From: Erythrobacter litoralis
GTDB lineage: Bacteria; Pseudomonadota; Alphaproteobacteria; Sphingomonadales; Sphingomonadaceae
Length of the DNA: 64,000 nucleotides
Direction of reading: 5' to 3'
Assembly: GCF_001719165.1 (NCBI RefSeq)
Contig: NZ_CP017057.1
Location: forward strand, 2,908,501 to 2,972,500
Shown: positions 25,215 through 34,651 of the stretch, piece by piece
Layout of the letters: every line of letters begins with the position of its first letter
Position numbering within the stretch: the first letter of the stretch is position 1
Program-made: the position numbers and the translations under genes
The notes under the pieces: generated by a model
Database searches by the model: none
The model's input: the letters and a program-made list of their open reading frames with translations, nothing else
Told to the model about the DNA's origin: nothing

Positions 25215-26257
25215 TGCTTCGACAAACGGCGGCGGCGGCGGTCCTTGCCGTCGCCGCCGCATTTCTCCCTTTCCCGCCGCTCGCCGCCCAGCCCGCTGCC
25301 GATGACGGCGTGGGCCCGTGGAGCGAGGCTATCGTCAGCGTCACCGACCTCGATGAAAGCGCGGGCTGGCTGGTCGATCACGGCGGCTGGCGCGAAGTGG
25401 CGCGCGGCCCGCTCGACCCCTCCGAAATCGCATACTGGAACCTCCCCGAAAGCGTTTCCGGCGCCTTCCTGAAAATCTGCGCGCCCGGGGCCGAGGAAGG
25501 CTGCATCCGCTATGTCCGCTTCGACGGCGCCGGCGACCGGCGCCCGATCCGCCTTGCCGCGCGGCCATGGGATACCGGCGGCATCTTCTCGATCATGCTG
25601 CGGACCGAGGACGCGCAGGAAGCCTTCGACGCGGCGATCGCGCGCGGATGGTGGGCGGAAAGCCAGCCCTATGCCTTCACGTTCGGGGATTCGGATCTCG
25701 TCAATGTCGTGGTGCGCGGCCCGCACGGCGTGGGCTATGCGCTCTACGAACGCAAGGCGCCGCCTTTCGATGCCTTCCCGGTCGGCCCACTGAGCCGGGC
25801 TTTCAACGCCATGCGCATGGTCAGGGACCAGCCGGCGAGTGTTTCCTTCTACCGCGACCTGCTCGGTTTCGGCGTGCTGTTCGATGCGCCCTTCACCGAT
25901 CCCGAGCCGCGGGCGAACAATTTCTCCGTCCCCGCCAATCTCGCGACCTCGCTGGTGCGCCGTGCCGCCGCGCTTCAACCGGTCCAGCCGGGCGAGACGG
26001 GGCGCGTGGAAGTGATGGAATTCGAGGGCTTTTCAGGCCGCGACTTTTCGCAGCACGCCTCGCCGCCCAATCTCGGCATCGTCTCGCTGCGCTATCCGGT
26101 GGCGGATCTCGGCACCTATCTCGAGGCACTGGCCGCGCGCGGGCTGGAACCCGAACTTGAACGCAAGGCCGTGGCGATCGCGGGCATCGGGACCGTGGCG
26201 ATCGCCGCCTTCCGCGATCCCGACGGCAATCTGACCGAATTCTACGATGCGCCCTAG
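25214..26257 (+). CDS. Secreted VOC-domain protein
   Basis: 347 residues. MLRQTAAAAVLAVAAAFLPFPPLAAQ is a Sec signal peptide. Two VOC modules follow (about 40-180, and about 190-345 with FNAMRMVRDQPASVSFYRDLLGFG and FRDPDGNLTEFYD, the typical glyoxalase ending). A periplasmic location is unusual for this fold. The start codon overlaps the receptor's stop by one base (TGATG), so it is translated with the receptor and may act on the imported ligand. Reaction unknown. Confidence 0.8.
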   Translation: MLRQTAAAAVLAVAAAFLPFPPLAAQPAADDGVGPWSEAIVSVTDLDESAGWLVDHGGWREVARGPLDPSEIAYWNLPESVSGAFLKICAPGAEEGCIRYVRFDGAGDRRPIRLAARPWDTGGIFSIMLRTEDAQEAFDAAIARGWWAESQPYAFTFGDSDLVNVVVRGPHGVGYALYERKAPPFDAFPVGPLSRAFNAMRMVRDQPASVSFYRDLLGFGVLFDAPFTDPEPRANNFSVPANLATSLVRRAAALQPVQPGETGRVEVMEFEGFSGRDFSQHASPPNLGIVSLRYPVADLGTYLEALAARGLEPELERKAVAIAGIGTVAIAAFRDPDGNLTEFYDAP

Positions 26258-27443
26258 CCTCGTCGCCCTTTCGCTCGCGGTTCTCGCCGTGCCGCTCGCG
26301 GCCGAAGACGATCCGCTGTTCGAGAGGCGCTGGCAAAGCGTGCTTGCCGGCGGATACGAACCGCTCACCATCCCCGTCGACTGGTACGATCCGGTGGCCG
26401 AGGTCGAGGGCGCGCCCAGCCCAGTCGCGACCGTGACACCGCAGGAGGCCGGCATCGCCCCGACCGCGCTCGCGGCGGCGGCGGTCTGGGCCGAGGCGCA
26501 GAATTCGACCGCGCTGCTGGTGGCGCGCGACGGGAATCTGGTGTTCGAACGCTATTGGCAGGGCTCGGGCCGCGACACGCGTTTCAACCCGCAGAGCATG
26601 TCCAAGACCGTGCTCGCACTCCTCATGGGCATCGCGATCGAGCGCGGCGAGGTAACCTCGGTCGACGATCCGGTCTCGGATTACCTCACCGAATGGGCGG
26701 GCGAGAAGCGCGGCGCGATCACGCTCAGGCAGATGCTGCACATGGCCTCGGGGCTCGAACAGGGCGACGACGGCTATGGCTATGAGGTCACCCCCGAAAA
26801 CCCGGTGGTGCGCCACAGCCTGGGGAGCGATTACACCCGGCTGCCGCTTTCGCTGGAGCCGGTGGCCGCGCCGGGCGAGACCTTCGATTACAACAACAAC
26901 GTCAACCAGCTGCTCGGCATCGTGCTCGAACGCGCGGGCGGCGCGGATTACGAGGCGCTGCTTTCCGAACGGTTATGGAAGCCGCTCGGTCTTGCCGATG
27001 CCGCCATGCCGCTGGACCGCGAAGGCGGAATGGCCATCACGAGCTGCTGCATCCTCTCGCGCGCGGTCGACTGGCTCAGGATCGGGGAATTGTTCGTGAA
27101 CCGCGGCCGGCATGACGGCAAGCAGGTCGTGCCGGAGGACTGGATCGAGGAAATGCTCGAACCCTCGCCCGGCTATCCCGGATACGGCTACCAGGTGTGG
27201 ACCGGCAATCAGCAGATCGGCGGCGAACGCCCGCCGCGCGTCCCGCTGGTGCCGTGGCAGAGCGAGGCGTTCGCAGCCGAGCGGGTCGTGCTTCTCCACG
27301 GCCATGGCGGCCAGCGCGTCTATGCCATGCCGGACAAGCGGCTGGTCATTGTGCGAGCAGCGCGCCAATGGCCCGAAAGCTGGGACGACGCGCTGCTGCC
27401 AAACGTGATATGGCGGGGCACGTCCGCCAAGGGAGAGACCTGA
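26247..27443 (+). CDS. Secreted serine hydrolase, beta-lactamase/EstB-like
   Basis: 398 residues with a short signal peptide (cut near LAAED, residue 19). S117-x-x-K120 in NPQSMSKT is the nucleophile motif of class C beta-lactamases, DD-peptidases and EstB-type esterases; YNNN in FDYNNNVNQ provides the tyrosine-x-Asn motif, and HGHGG stands where KTG is found. So an esterase or amidase in the periplasm is likely; a true beta-lactamase is less so. Overlaps the VOC gene by 11 bases. Confidence 0.85.
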   Translation: MRPSLVALSLAVLAVPLAAEDDPLFERRWQSVLAGGYEPLTIPVDWYDPVAEVEGAPSPVATVTPQEAGIAPTALAAAAVWAEAQNSTALLVARDGNLVFERYWQGSGRDTRFNPQSMSKTVLALLMGIAIERGEVTSVDDPVSDYLTEWAGEKRGAITLRQMLHMASGLEQGDDGYGYEVTPENPVVRHSLGSDYTRLPLSLEPVAAPGETFDYNNNVNQLLGIVLERAGGADYEALLSERLWKPLGLADAAMPLDREGGMAITSCCILSRAVDWLRIGELFVNRGRHDGKQVVPEDWIEEMLEPSPGYPGYGYQVWTGNQQIGGERPPRVPLVPWQSEAFAAERVVLLHGHGGQRVYAMPDKRLVIVRAARQWPESWDDALLPNVIWRGTSAKGET

Positions 27444-28742
27444 GTGAGTTCCAGCCCCGCGCCAGACGCCGCCACAAGCGGCGAGTTCTCGAAAGGCTGG
27501 ACGGTCCTTTTCGCCGGCGTGATCGGGGTGATGTGCGGCGCATCGCCCATCCCCTACAACGTGATAGGTTTCACCGCCGAGCCGCTCAAGGCCGAATTCG
27601 GCTGGAGCCAGACGCAGGTTCTCGTGCCGATCACCCTGTTCGGCGTCATCGCGAGCTTCCTTGCCCCTGTCTTCGGCTGGATGGCGGATCGTTACGGGGT
27701 AAGGCCCGTCGCGCTGTGGTCACTGGCCGCCTTCGCGTTCGCCTTCGCCGCGATTGCGCTGACCCCGACCGCGAACGAGCCGGAAACGCTCTACATCTAT
27801 TACGGCTTCTGGGTCGTGGTCGGGCTGGTCGGGATCGGATCGACCCCGGTGACGTGGAGCCGCGCGATCAACCTGTGGTTCTTCAAGCATCGCGGGCTCG
27901 CGCTCGGCATCTTGTTGGTGGGGACCAGCATTGCGGCGATGGTCGTACCGAAATTCGCGGTCTTCGTGATCGAGACCTATGGCTGGCGCTCGATGTTCGC
28001 GGCCGTCGCCCTGTTCCCCGCGGTCGCGCTGGTTGTCGCCTTCTTCCTGTTCCGCGAACCGCGCCCCGAGGAACGGCCCAGCGCGATCGAGAGCGCGAGC
28101 GGGCGGCTGACCGGGGTGACGCTGGGATCGGCGCTCACCAATTACCGCTTCTGGGTGATCTGGGTTTCGATCGGGCTGATCGCGGCGGCGTTCGGCGGGG
28201 CCTTCATCAACATGCCGACAATGCTGCGCCTGCGCGGTGTCGAGGCGCAGACAGCCGCGACCGTGATGGGCATTCTCGGCATCGGCATCTTCGTCGGCCG
28301 TCTGGCGACGGGCGCGCTGCTCGACCGGTTCTGGCAGGGCTTCGTCGCCTTCCCGCTCCTTTGCCTGCCGGCGATTTCGGCGTGGCTGCTGCTCGGCGAC
28401 AGCCTTGCCTTTCCGGCTGCGGCGCTGGCCGGTTTCCTGCTCGGTTTCGCGGCCGGGGCGGAAAGCGATCTCATCGCCTACCTGACGGGGCGCTATTTCG
28501 GGATGGCGAATTACGGCAAGATCTACGGGATGCTCTACATGCCCTTCGGCCTGTTCAGCGCCGCCTCGCCCGTGATCTACGCGCAGGTCTATGACCGCAC
28601 GGGAAGCTACGACCCGATCCTCGAGATCTCGATCTTCATGTTCATCGCCGGCGGCGCGCTGCTGCTGCTGCTCGGGCGCTATCCGACCGATTTTCCCGAA
28701 GCCGAAGACGACACCCCCGGAGCCACTATGGAGCCCGCCTGA
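27444..28742 (+). CDS. MFS transporter, monocarboxylate/oxalate-formate type
   Basis: 432 residues, twelve predicted membrane segments. Motif A between helices 2 and 3 is recognisable as GWMADRYGVRPV, and the R in TWSRAINLWFFKHRGLALG lies in helix 4-5 as in the OFA/MCT group. It starts at GTG directly after the TGA of the hydrolase gene. It probably moves an organic anion, the product of the periplasmic hydrolases, into the cytoplasm. Confidence 0.9.
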   Translation: MSSSPAPDAATSGEFSKGWTVLFAGVIGVMCGASPIPYNVIGFTAEPLKAEFGWSQTQVLVPITLFGVIASFLAPVFGWMADRYGVRPVALWSLAAFAFAFAAIALTPTANEPETLYIYYGFWVVVGLVGIGSTPVTWSRAINLWFFKHRGLALGILLVGTSIAAMVVPKFAVFVIETYGWRSMFAAVALFPAVALVVAFFLFREPRPEERPSAIESASGRLTGVTLGSALTNYRFWVIWVSIGLIAAAFGGAFINMPTMLRLRGVEAQTAATVMGILGIGIFVGRLATGALLDRFWQGFVAFPLLCLPAISAWLLLGDSLAFPAAALAGFLLGFAAGAESDLIAYLTGRYFGMANYGKIYGMLYMPFGLFSAASPVIYAQVYDRTGSYDPILEISIFMFIAGGALLLLLGRYPTDFPEAEDDTPGATMEPA

Positions 28743-30304
28743 TGGCAACGCTCGCCTCAGACAATCCGCTCGCCCCGGTCCGCAAGGCGGTCGGCGACGA
28801 GGCGCTGCTGACCGATAGAGAAAGCCTCGCGCTCTACAGCCATGACGTGCTGTCGAAGGGCGCCGAACCGCTCGCCGTGTTCCGCCCCGAAAGCGTCGAT
28901 CAGCTCGCCGCCGGGATCGGTGCGGCGACGGCGGCGGGCATCGCGATCGTCCCGCGCGGGGGCGGCATGAGCTATACCAGCGGATACCTCTACAAAGGCG
29001 GGCCGTTCCTGCTGGTCGACACCGCCTCGCTCGACCGCGTGATCGAGGTGAACGAGACCGACATGACCGTAACGGTCGAGGCCGGGATCAGCTGGGACGC
29101 GCTCCACCGCACCCTCGCACCCAAGGGCCTGCGCGTCCTTGCATGGGGCACGCTGTCGGGCATCCGCGCCAGCGTCGGCGGGGGGATGAGCCAGAACGGC
29201 GTGTTCTGGGGCGCAAGGAACGGGACCGCGGTGGACAGCGCGGTGAGCTTCGACGTGGTGCTGGCGGACGGGACGGTGCTTTCGACGGGCTCCGATTTCT
29301 TCCGCCCCTATGGCCCCGACCTCACCAGCCTGTTCGCCGCCGATTGCGGCGCCTTCGGGGTCAAGGCGCGCGTGACCTTGAAACTGGTGCGCGAGGCGAA
29401 CGCGTTCGCCTATGGCTCGTTCAGCTTCGCCGACCACGCTGCGCTGCTCGGCGCGATGAGCGAGATCGCGCGGGCCGAACTCGCAAGCGAAAGCTTCGCC
29501 TTCGATCCCTTCCTCCAGGCCCAGCGGATGAAGCGCGACACGCTCACCAAGGACGCGAAACAGCTCGGCAACATGATGATGTCGCAGGCGAAATCGGGCG
29601 GGGTGCTGAAGGCCCTGAAGGAAGGCGCGAAGGTCGCGCTGGCGGGGCGCTCCTTCCTCGACGACGTGCCTTTCAGCCTCCACTGCATCGCCGAAGGGCG
29701 GCACCAGCCGGGCGTCGATGCCGACATGAAGCGCATCACCGAAATCGTGCGCGACCAGGGCGGCGAGCCGGTCGAGAACTCGATACCCAAGATCCTGCGC
29801 GCCAATCCCTTCCCCCCGCCCAATTCCATGCTCGGCCCCGAAGGCGAGCGCTGGGTTCCGGTCCACGGCTTCCTGCCGCATTCGAAACTGGTCGCGGCGT
29901 GGGAGCGGTTGCAGGACCTGTGGGCGGCGAATGCGGGCGAGATGGAACGGCTCGGCGTCGAGACCGGCGCGCTGATCGCGGCGACGGGGCGCACCTCCTG
30001 CCTGATCGAACCGGTGTTCTTCTGGCCGGGCGAGCACAATCCGCTTCACCGCCACGCGGTCGAGCCGGACCACCTCGCCAAACTCAGCCCCGCGCCGCAC
30101 AGTCCGGAGGCGAACGCGCTGGTCGACAGGCTCAAGGGCGAAGTGATCGCGATCTTCCGCGAAATGGGCGCGATCCACCTGCAGGTGGCGCGGACCTATC
30201 CGCTCAAGGCGAGCCATTCGCCAGAAGGCTGGGCGATCCTCGAGGCGCTGAAGCAGCAGGTCGATCCCAGGGGCATGATGAACCCGGGTTCGCTCGAACT
30301 TTAG
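28742..30304 (+). CDS. FAD-linked oxidase (VAO/PCMH family)
   Basis: 520 residues. The PCMH-type FAD domain (about 40-220) shows AIVPRGGGMSYTSGY, LRVLAWGTLSGIRASVGGGM and the downstream GAFGVKARVTLKL; the C-terminal cap ends with NPGSLEL. The usual GGHS histidine of covalent flavinylation is absent, so the FAD is probably non-covalent. Members oxidise alcohols, amines or alpha-hydroxy acids. It overlaps the transporter stop by one base and is part of the unit behind operator 6. Confidence 0.9.
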   Translation: MATLASDNPLAPVRKAVGDEALLTDRESLALYSHDVLSKGAEPLAVFRPESVDQLAAGIGAATAAGIAIVPRGGGMSYTSGYLYKGGPFLLVDTASLDRVIEVNETDMTVTVEAGISWDALHRTLAPKGLRVLAWGTLSGIRASVGGGMSQNGVFWGARNGTAVDSAVSFDVVLADGTVLSTGSDFFRPYGPDLTSLFAADCGAFGVKARVTLKLVREANAFAYGSFSFADHAALLGAMSEIARAELASESFAFDPFLQAQRMKRDTLTKDAKQLGNMMMSQAKSGGVLKALKEGAKVALAGRSFLDDVPFSLHCIAEGRHQPGVDADMKRITEIVRDQGGEPVENSIPKILRANPFPPPNSMLGPEGERWVPVHGFLPHSKLVAAWERLQDLWAANAGEMERLGVETGALIAATGRTSCLIEPVFFWPGEHNPLHRHAVEPDHLAKLSPAPHSPEANALVDRLKGEVIAIFREMGAIHLQVARTYPLKASHSPEGWAILEALKQQVDPRGMMNPGSLEL

Positions 30305-30306
30305 GA

Positions 30307-31461
30307 ATGGGGCCCGACCTCGACCGCAGGCGGGCATTGGCCGCAGGATTGTGCGCAGGCGTGGCAGCGGCCATGCCGTTCGGGGCAGCAGAAGGACACG
30401 AAGTGACTGAGACCGGCACCTATACGGCCATGGCGATGCAATTGACCGCGCGCTCGCTCGAACGGCTCGGCAGCGACGATGCGCGCGCCGCGATCCTCGA
30501 CCATATCGCCGAGATCGAGGGGCAGATCAGGACCAGCGCTATCTTCGTCGCGGGCTATGCCGGAAAGCCGGTGAAGCTGGTCGTGCTGCCCGAATATCTC
30601 TTCACCTCCTATCCGGTTCGGATTTCCATCCCCGATTTCGCGGCCAAGGTCGGCTTTGCCGCAGGTGGCCCCGAATACGAGGCGCTGGGCGGCGTGGCGG
30701 AGCGGCTCGGCGTCTTCCTTGCGGGCAATTCCTACGAGACCGACGAGGCTTTCCCGGATTTCTATTTCCAGACCTCGTTCATCGTCGCCCCCAATGGCGA
30801 GGTGGTGCTGCGCTATCGCCGCCTGCTCTCGATGTTCGCGCCCAGCCCGCACGACGTATGGGAGGCCTATCTCGACAAGTATGGATTGGAGGGCGTTTTC
30901 CCCGTCGCCCGCACCGAGATCGGCAACCTTGCCGCCATCGCGTCGGAGGAAATCCTCTATCCCGAAATCGCCCGCGCGCTCGCCCTGCGCGGGGCGGAAG
31001 TGTTCTGCCATTGCTCGTCGGAAATCGGCTCCCCGCTCGCGACCAACAAGGACATCGCCAAACGGGCGCGCGCCTTCGAGAACCTCGCTTTTGTCGTCAG
31101 CGCCAACACGGCGGGAATTTCGGGCACGGCGATGCCGCTGTCGAGCGCTGAAGGGAACAGCCAGGTGGTCGACTGGAAGGGCCGCGTGGTCGCGCAATCG
31201 GGCGACGGGGAAACCTTCACCGCCTTCGCGCCGATCGACCTCGGTTCCCTGCGAGATGCCCGCCGCACGCCCGCGATGACGAATTACCTCGCCCGCCAGC
31301 GCCCCGCGCTCTTCGCCGCCGCCTACGCCGCCGCCGCCGAACCCTTTCAGGGGCCGGACGGCATGATCGAGGACGGCAAACCGGCGATCCCGAACCGCGA
31401 CTATTTCGCCCGCGCGCAGGAAGAGGTGATCGAGCGGCTGATGAAGGCAGGAGTGATTTGA
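30307..31461 (+). CDS. Nitrilase-superfamily protein with altered catalytic triad, exported
   Basis: 384 residues. DRRRALAAGLCAG at the N-terminus looks like a twin-arginine export signal. The nitrilase fold is clear: LVVLPEYLF (Glu96), VLRYRRLLSMF, GNLAAIASEEILYPEIARALALRGAEVF and NLAFVVSANTAG. Against the family triad Glu-Lys-Cys, the Lys position reads Arg172 (YRR rather than YRK) and the Cys position reads Ser213 (six residues before the YPE proline). It could be a non-enzymatic binding protein or use serine. Three bases after the oxidase stop; same unit. Confidence 0.8.
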   Translation: MGPDLDRRRALAAGLCAGVAAAMPFGAAEGHEVTETGTYTAMAMQLTARSLERLGSDDARAAILDHIAEIEGQIRTSAIFVAGYAGKPVKLVVLPEYLFTSYPVRISIPDFAAKVGFAAGGPEYEALGGVAERLGVFLAGNSYETDEAFPDFYFQTSFIVAPNGEVVLRYRRLLSMFAPSPHDVWEAYLDKYGLEGVFPVARTEIGNLAAIASEEILYPEIARALALRGAEVFCHCSSEIGSPLATNKDIAKRARAFENLAFVVSANTAGISGTAMPLSSAEGNSQVVDWKGRVVAQSGDGETFTAFAPIDLGSLRDARRTPAMTNYLARQRPALFAAAYAAAAEPFQGPDGMIEDGKPAIPNRDYFARAQEEVIERLMKAGVI

Positions 31462-32186
31462 TGAAGCACAGGAACGTTCGCGGGCGGATCAGCTACACCT
31501 CGACCAAGCCCGAATGGCAGGGCAAGGAACGCGGGCGCGAATGGTTCAATTTCTCGCACCATTCGGACGGCTCGATCATCATGAGCGCGCAATGCGAGAT
31601 CGAGGAGCCCGATCCCACGGTCCTGCGCAACATCACCTATCATATCGGCCCCGGCATGGTGCCGCAGAACCTGCTGGTGCACCTGACGCTGGGCGATGAA
31701 TTCCTCGGCTCGGGCTGGATGCGGCACGATGCGCAGGCGGGCACGATTTCCTGCGAAAGCTACGGCCCTTCGATCGGGCGCAATTCGGAAGTGCGCGAGG
31801 ATGTGGGCGAATTCGACGGCTTCGGCACGCACCCGGTCGTGGGCGACGGGTTCCTGACCAAGATCATGGATGTCTCGAAAGGCCCCCACAAGCGCCGCTT
31901 GCGCGTCTTTCTCCCCTCACCCGACCATCGCGGGGCGACCCCGCCGCAGATTTCCGAGGTGTTCATCACGCTCGAATATGTCGGCGAGGAGGAGAAGACC
32001 GTCGCCGCCGGGACCTTCGCCTGCCGCCATTTCCGCTTCATCGACGATGCGCCCGACGGAATGGGCGGCAAAACCCACCCCGATTACGACATGTGGGTCA
32101 CCGCGGACGAGGACAACGTGCTCGTCTACGGCTCGATCGACGGTTACATGATGAACCGTTATGAACTGGTCGAGCTGGAGCGTTAG
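31461..32186 (+). CDS. Protein of unknown function, last gene of the 22650 unit
   Basis: 241 residues, cytoplasmic, no motif I recognise. It is predicted mostly beta, with NITYHIGPGMVPQNLLVHL, GWMRHDAQAGTISCES and FACRHFRFIDD segments, which recall DUF3108-type beta-barrel proteins only loosely. ATG at 31461 overlaps the nitrilase stop (TGATG); the preceding TTG is not needed. Its 3' end overlaps by four bases the convergent alcohol-dehydrogenase-like gene. Confidence 0.65.
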   Translation: MKHRNVRGRISYTSTKPEWQGKERGREWFNFSHHSDGSIIMSAQCEIEEPDPTVLRNITYHIGPGMVPQNLLVHLTLGDEFLGSGWMRHDAQAGTISCESYGPSIGRNSEVREDVGEFDGFGTHPVVGDGFLTKIMDVSKGPHKRRLRVFLPSPDHRGATPPQISEVFITLEYVGEEEKTVAAGTFACRHFRFIDDAPDGMGGKTHPDYDMWVTADEDNVLVYGSIDGYMMNRYELVELER

Positions 32187-33217
32187 ACCCGCACCATGAC
32201 CTTGCCCATGTGAGCGCCCGCTTCGAGGTGGCGATAGGCGGCGGGCGCGTCCTCGAACGCGAAATCGGCATCCACCAGCGTTTCGACGCCGTGTTCGGCC
32301 ATGGCCGCAAGCGCCGCCTCGAACATGCCGCGATGGCCGCTGGTGATGCCCTTGATCGTGATGTTCTTTCCCAGAATCGGCCCTTGCGCGAAATCGGCCT
32401 TGTCCTGCGGCGATCCCGACAATGCGCCCAATGTCCCGATCCGCCCCTCGGGCGCGGTCGCGGCAAGCGTCTGTTCGAACGCGCCGAAGCCGAGCGTGTC
32501 GACCACGATATCCGCCCCGCGCCCGCCGGTCGCCTCGGTCAGCGCCGCGCCCCAATCGGGCCTCTCGCGGTAATTGACGGTGTAATCCGCGCCCATTTCG
32601 CGCGCGCGGGCGAGCTTGTCGTCGCTCGACGAGGTGATTGCGAATTCGGCCCCCAGCGCCTTTGCCAGCTGGAGCGCGAAGACCGCGACCCCGCCCGTGC
32701 CCTGCGCGAGGACGAGCTTGCCCGTTAGGTCGGCTGACCCGGCGTTCCCGAAGGCGATCATCGCGTGCCACACGGTCCCCGCGACCACCGCAAGCGTCGC
32801 GGCGGTCGTGTCGGACACGGCATCGGGCAGCTTCACCATCGCCTTGGCCGGGAGGACGATTTTTTCCGCGAGCCAGCCGTCCATCGTCACGCCGATATCG
32901 CGCCCGAAGATGTGGAAGCCGAAACCCGTTTCGGGATCCCAGTCGACGAAATTCGCCGCGACGACCCGGTCGCCGGGCGCGAAGCCCTCGACGCCTTCGC
33001 CGAGCGCCTCGACCACGCCGACCCCGTCGGTCAGGGGAATGCGCGTTTCGGGCAGGTCGGAGCCATAGTGTCCGCGCAGGATCATCAGGTCGCGGTAATT
33101 GAGCCCGGCGGCGGTCACGCGGACCAGCAGCTCGCCCGGCCCGGCGACCGGATCGGCGCGGTCGACCATTCGCAGACTGCCGACGCCTCCACGCGGTCCG
33201 ATTTCCCAGGCCTTCAT
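32183..33217 (-). CDS. MDR-family NAD(P)-dependent oxidoreductase
   Basis: 344 residues of the medium-chain dehydrogenase family. LNYRDLMILRGHYG and DGVGVVEALGEGV form the catalytic-domain start; VLAQGTGGVAVFALQLAKALGAE is the cofactor site. Zinc-binding cysteines are absent, so it is a reductase of the quinone/enoyl type. It is the last gene of the leftward unit from 39535, one base after the small GTGA-coupled gene. Confidence 0.85.
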   Translation of the reverse strand: MKAWEIGPRGGVGSLRMVDRADPVAGPGELLVRVTAAGLNYRDLMILRGHYGSDLPETRIPLTDGVGVVEALGEGVEGFAPGDRVVAANFVDWDPETGFGFHIFGRDIGVTMDGWLAEKIVLPAKAMVKLPDAVSDTTAATLAVVAGTVWHAMIAFGNAGSADLTGKLVLAQGTGGVAVFALQLAKALGAEFAITSSSDDKLARAREMGADYTVNYRERPDWGAALTEATGGRGADIVVDTLGFGAFEQTLAATAPEGRIGTLGALSGSPQDKADFAQGPILGKNITIKGITSGHRGMFEAALAAMAEHGVETLVDADFAFEDAPAAYRHLEAGAHMGKVMVRV

Positions 33218-33218
33218 C

Positions 33219-33470
33219 TCAAGCGCCCCGGATCGGCGCGAAGACGCGGTCGATGAATTCCTTCGCCTTCGCGTCTCGATCCACCGTCTCGCCCGATTTC
33301 GCTTCCTCGAGCGCGAGCAGGCGTTCCTCCTGCACCCAGACCTCCTGCGCGAGGTTCATCACCACCGCGACGAAGCGGTCCATCGCCGGATCGGCGAAGA
33401 AGCGCGGGTTGCCGTGCTCGTCATAAAGGCTCGGCGGGGCATCCTCGGGGCGGAGTTGTTCGTCGCTCAC
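33219..33470 (-). CDS. Small protein coupled to methyltransferase, unrecognised family (A)
   Basis: 83 residues, starting at GTG in a GTGA overlap with the methyltransferase stop. The central segment PRFFADPAMDRFVAVVMNLAQEV aligns with PEYFDDPALDRL...LAAEV in the 122-residue protein at 47379-47747, which is likewise GTGA-coupled to a methyltransferase. After it comes a charged helix that may be a coiled coil. Two independent occurrences in the same position suggest a dedicated partner or stabiliser of the methyltransferase. I know no family name for it. Confidence 0.7.
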   Translation of the reverse strand: MSDEQLRPEDAPPSLYDEHGNPRFFADPAMDRFVAVVMNLAQEVWVQEERLLALEEAKSGETVDRDAKAKEFIDRVFAPIRGA

Positions 33471-34651
33471 TTCTTGAACGCTCCGAAACCGTACCACATC
33501 ACCCCTTCGGCAAGCCGCCCGGTGGTCTGCTGGCCGACGCCCTCCGCGCGGTCGCCCTTCGCCGCATCGGTGACCGCCTGTTCGCCATAGATGCCGATCG
33601 AGGGCACGACGAATTCGAAGAAGTCCTCCTCGCCGAACCCGGCGCGGGTGCACAAGTCGCGCGGGACCTCGTCGCGGTAGCCCTTGTAATAGGGCTCGTT
33701 GTTGTAATAGCTGTCCCAGTCGAGATAGAATCCCTCGAACGCGCCCATCTGTTCGTTCGGCGGCAATTCCATGTGGATCATCAGTCCGCCGGGCCTGAGC
33801 ACGCGATAGGCTTCGTCAAAGCACTTTGCGCGGCTCTTCTTCGACAATTCGTGCAGGAACATGCTTGACCACACCACGTCGAAGCTTTCGTCCTCGAAAG
33901 CGAGATCGTCGGCGCACATCTGCTGGAAATGCACTTCCTGGCCCTGCATCCTGGCCCGCGCTGAACCATAGGCGAGCGGGCCGGGCGCGGCGTCGATCGC
34001 GATCACTTGCGCCTCGGGATAGGCCTGTTTCCACGGCAGGGTGTTGTGGCCGATCGTGCAGCCGGTATCGAGGATGCGCGAGGGCGCGAAATCGGGAAAG
34101 CGCTGCTGCACATACCGGCTCATCGAAAGGCCGATATCGTCGAGATTGGCCCCCATCAGCCCCATCGAGAACACGGCAAGCCCGCGGTCGTATACCGCGC
34201 CCGCCTCTAGGCTGTCCTCGCCCCGGACATAGCTTCCCGGCATGAGGTGGACGTCGATCGCGTGGACGTTCCTGGGAACCTCGAGCGTGGGATCGAGCGT
34301 GAGCGAGCCCGGCCCCTCTGCCTTGCGCGCCTCCTCGGCGAGCCGCTCCGCCTCGCGCTCGACGCTGTCGGCGACGCTTGCCCAGACCATCTTCTGCGCC
34401 TGCACCCGCATAGCCGAATAGATGTTGAAGGCCGGATCGCCGCGCAGCGCCTCGTGCGCCTCACGGCTGGTTTCGGGATCGCGCCCGTGCGCCTTTCGGA
34501 ACGCGGGGGCGGCGCGGCGTTCATAGGCCGCGCCCATGTCGGCGGCGAGGTCGTTCAATATGAGGCTGCGCATCCCCGACACGAAGCGCCCGCGCGCGAT
34601 CTCGTCCGGCGTCGATTGCGCCTTCATCGGGTGCTGGAGTTCGACACTCAT
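33467..34651 (-). CDS. Class I SAM-dependent methyltransferase (A)
   Basis: 394 residues: about 190 of an N-terminal domain I do not recognise, then a Rossmann methyltransferase domain with motif I ILDTGCTIGHN (193-203), acidic loop VIAIDAAPG and LAFEDESFDVVWSSMFLHEL. The paralogue at 47744-48958 shares HGRDP, a (I/V)D-H--PG-Y motif in the N-domain, MFLHELS and NNEP. The GCTIGHN form of motif I is peculiar to the pair. It overlaps both neighbours by four bases. Substrate unknown; demethylation is not implied. Confidence 0.85.
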   Translation of the reverse strand: MSVELQHPMKAQSTPDEIARGRFVSGMRSLILNDLAADMGAAYERRAAPAFRKAHGRDPETSREAHEALRGDPAFNIYSAMRVQAQKMVWASVADSVEREAERLAEEARKAEGPGSLTLDPTLEVPRNVHAIDVHLMPGSYVRGEDSLEAGAVYDRGLAVFSMGLMGANLDDIGLSMSRYVQQRFPDFAPSRILDTGCTIGHNTLPWKQAYPEAQVIAIDAAPGPLAYGSARARMQGQEVHFQQMCADDLAFEDESFDVVWSSMFLHELSKKSRAKCFDEAYRVLRPGGLMIHMELPPNEQMGAFEGFYLDWDSYYNNEPYYKGYRDEVPRDLCTRAGFGEEDFFEFVVPSIGIYGEQAVTDAAKGDRAEGVGQQTTGRLAEGVMWYGFGAFKK

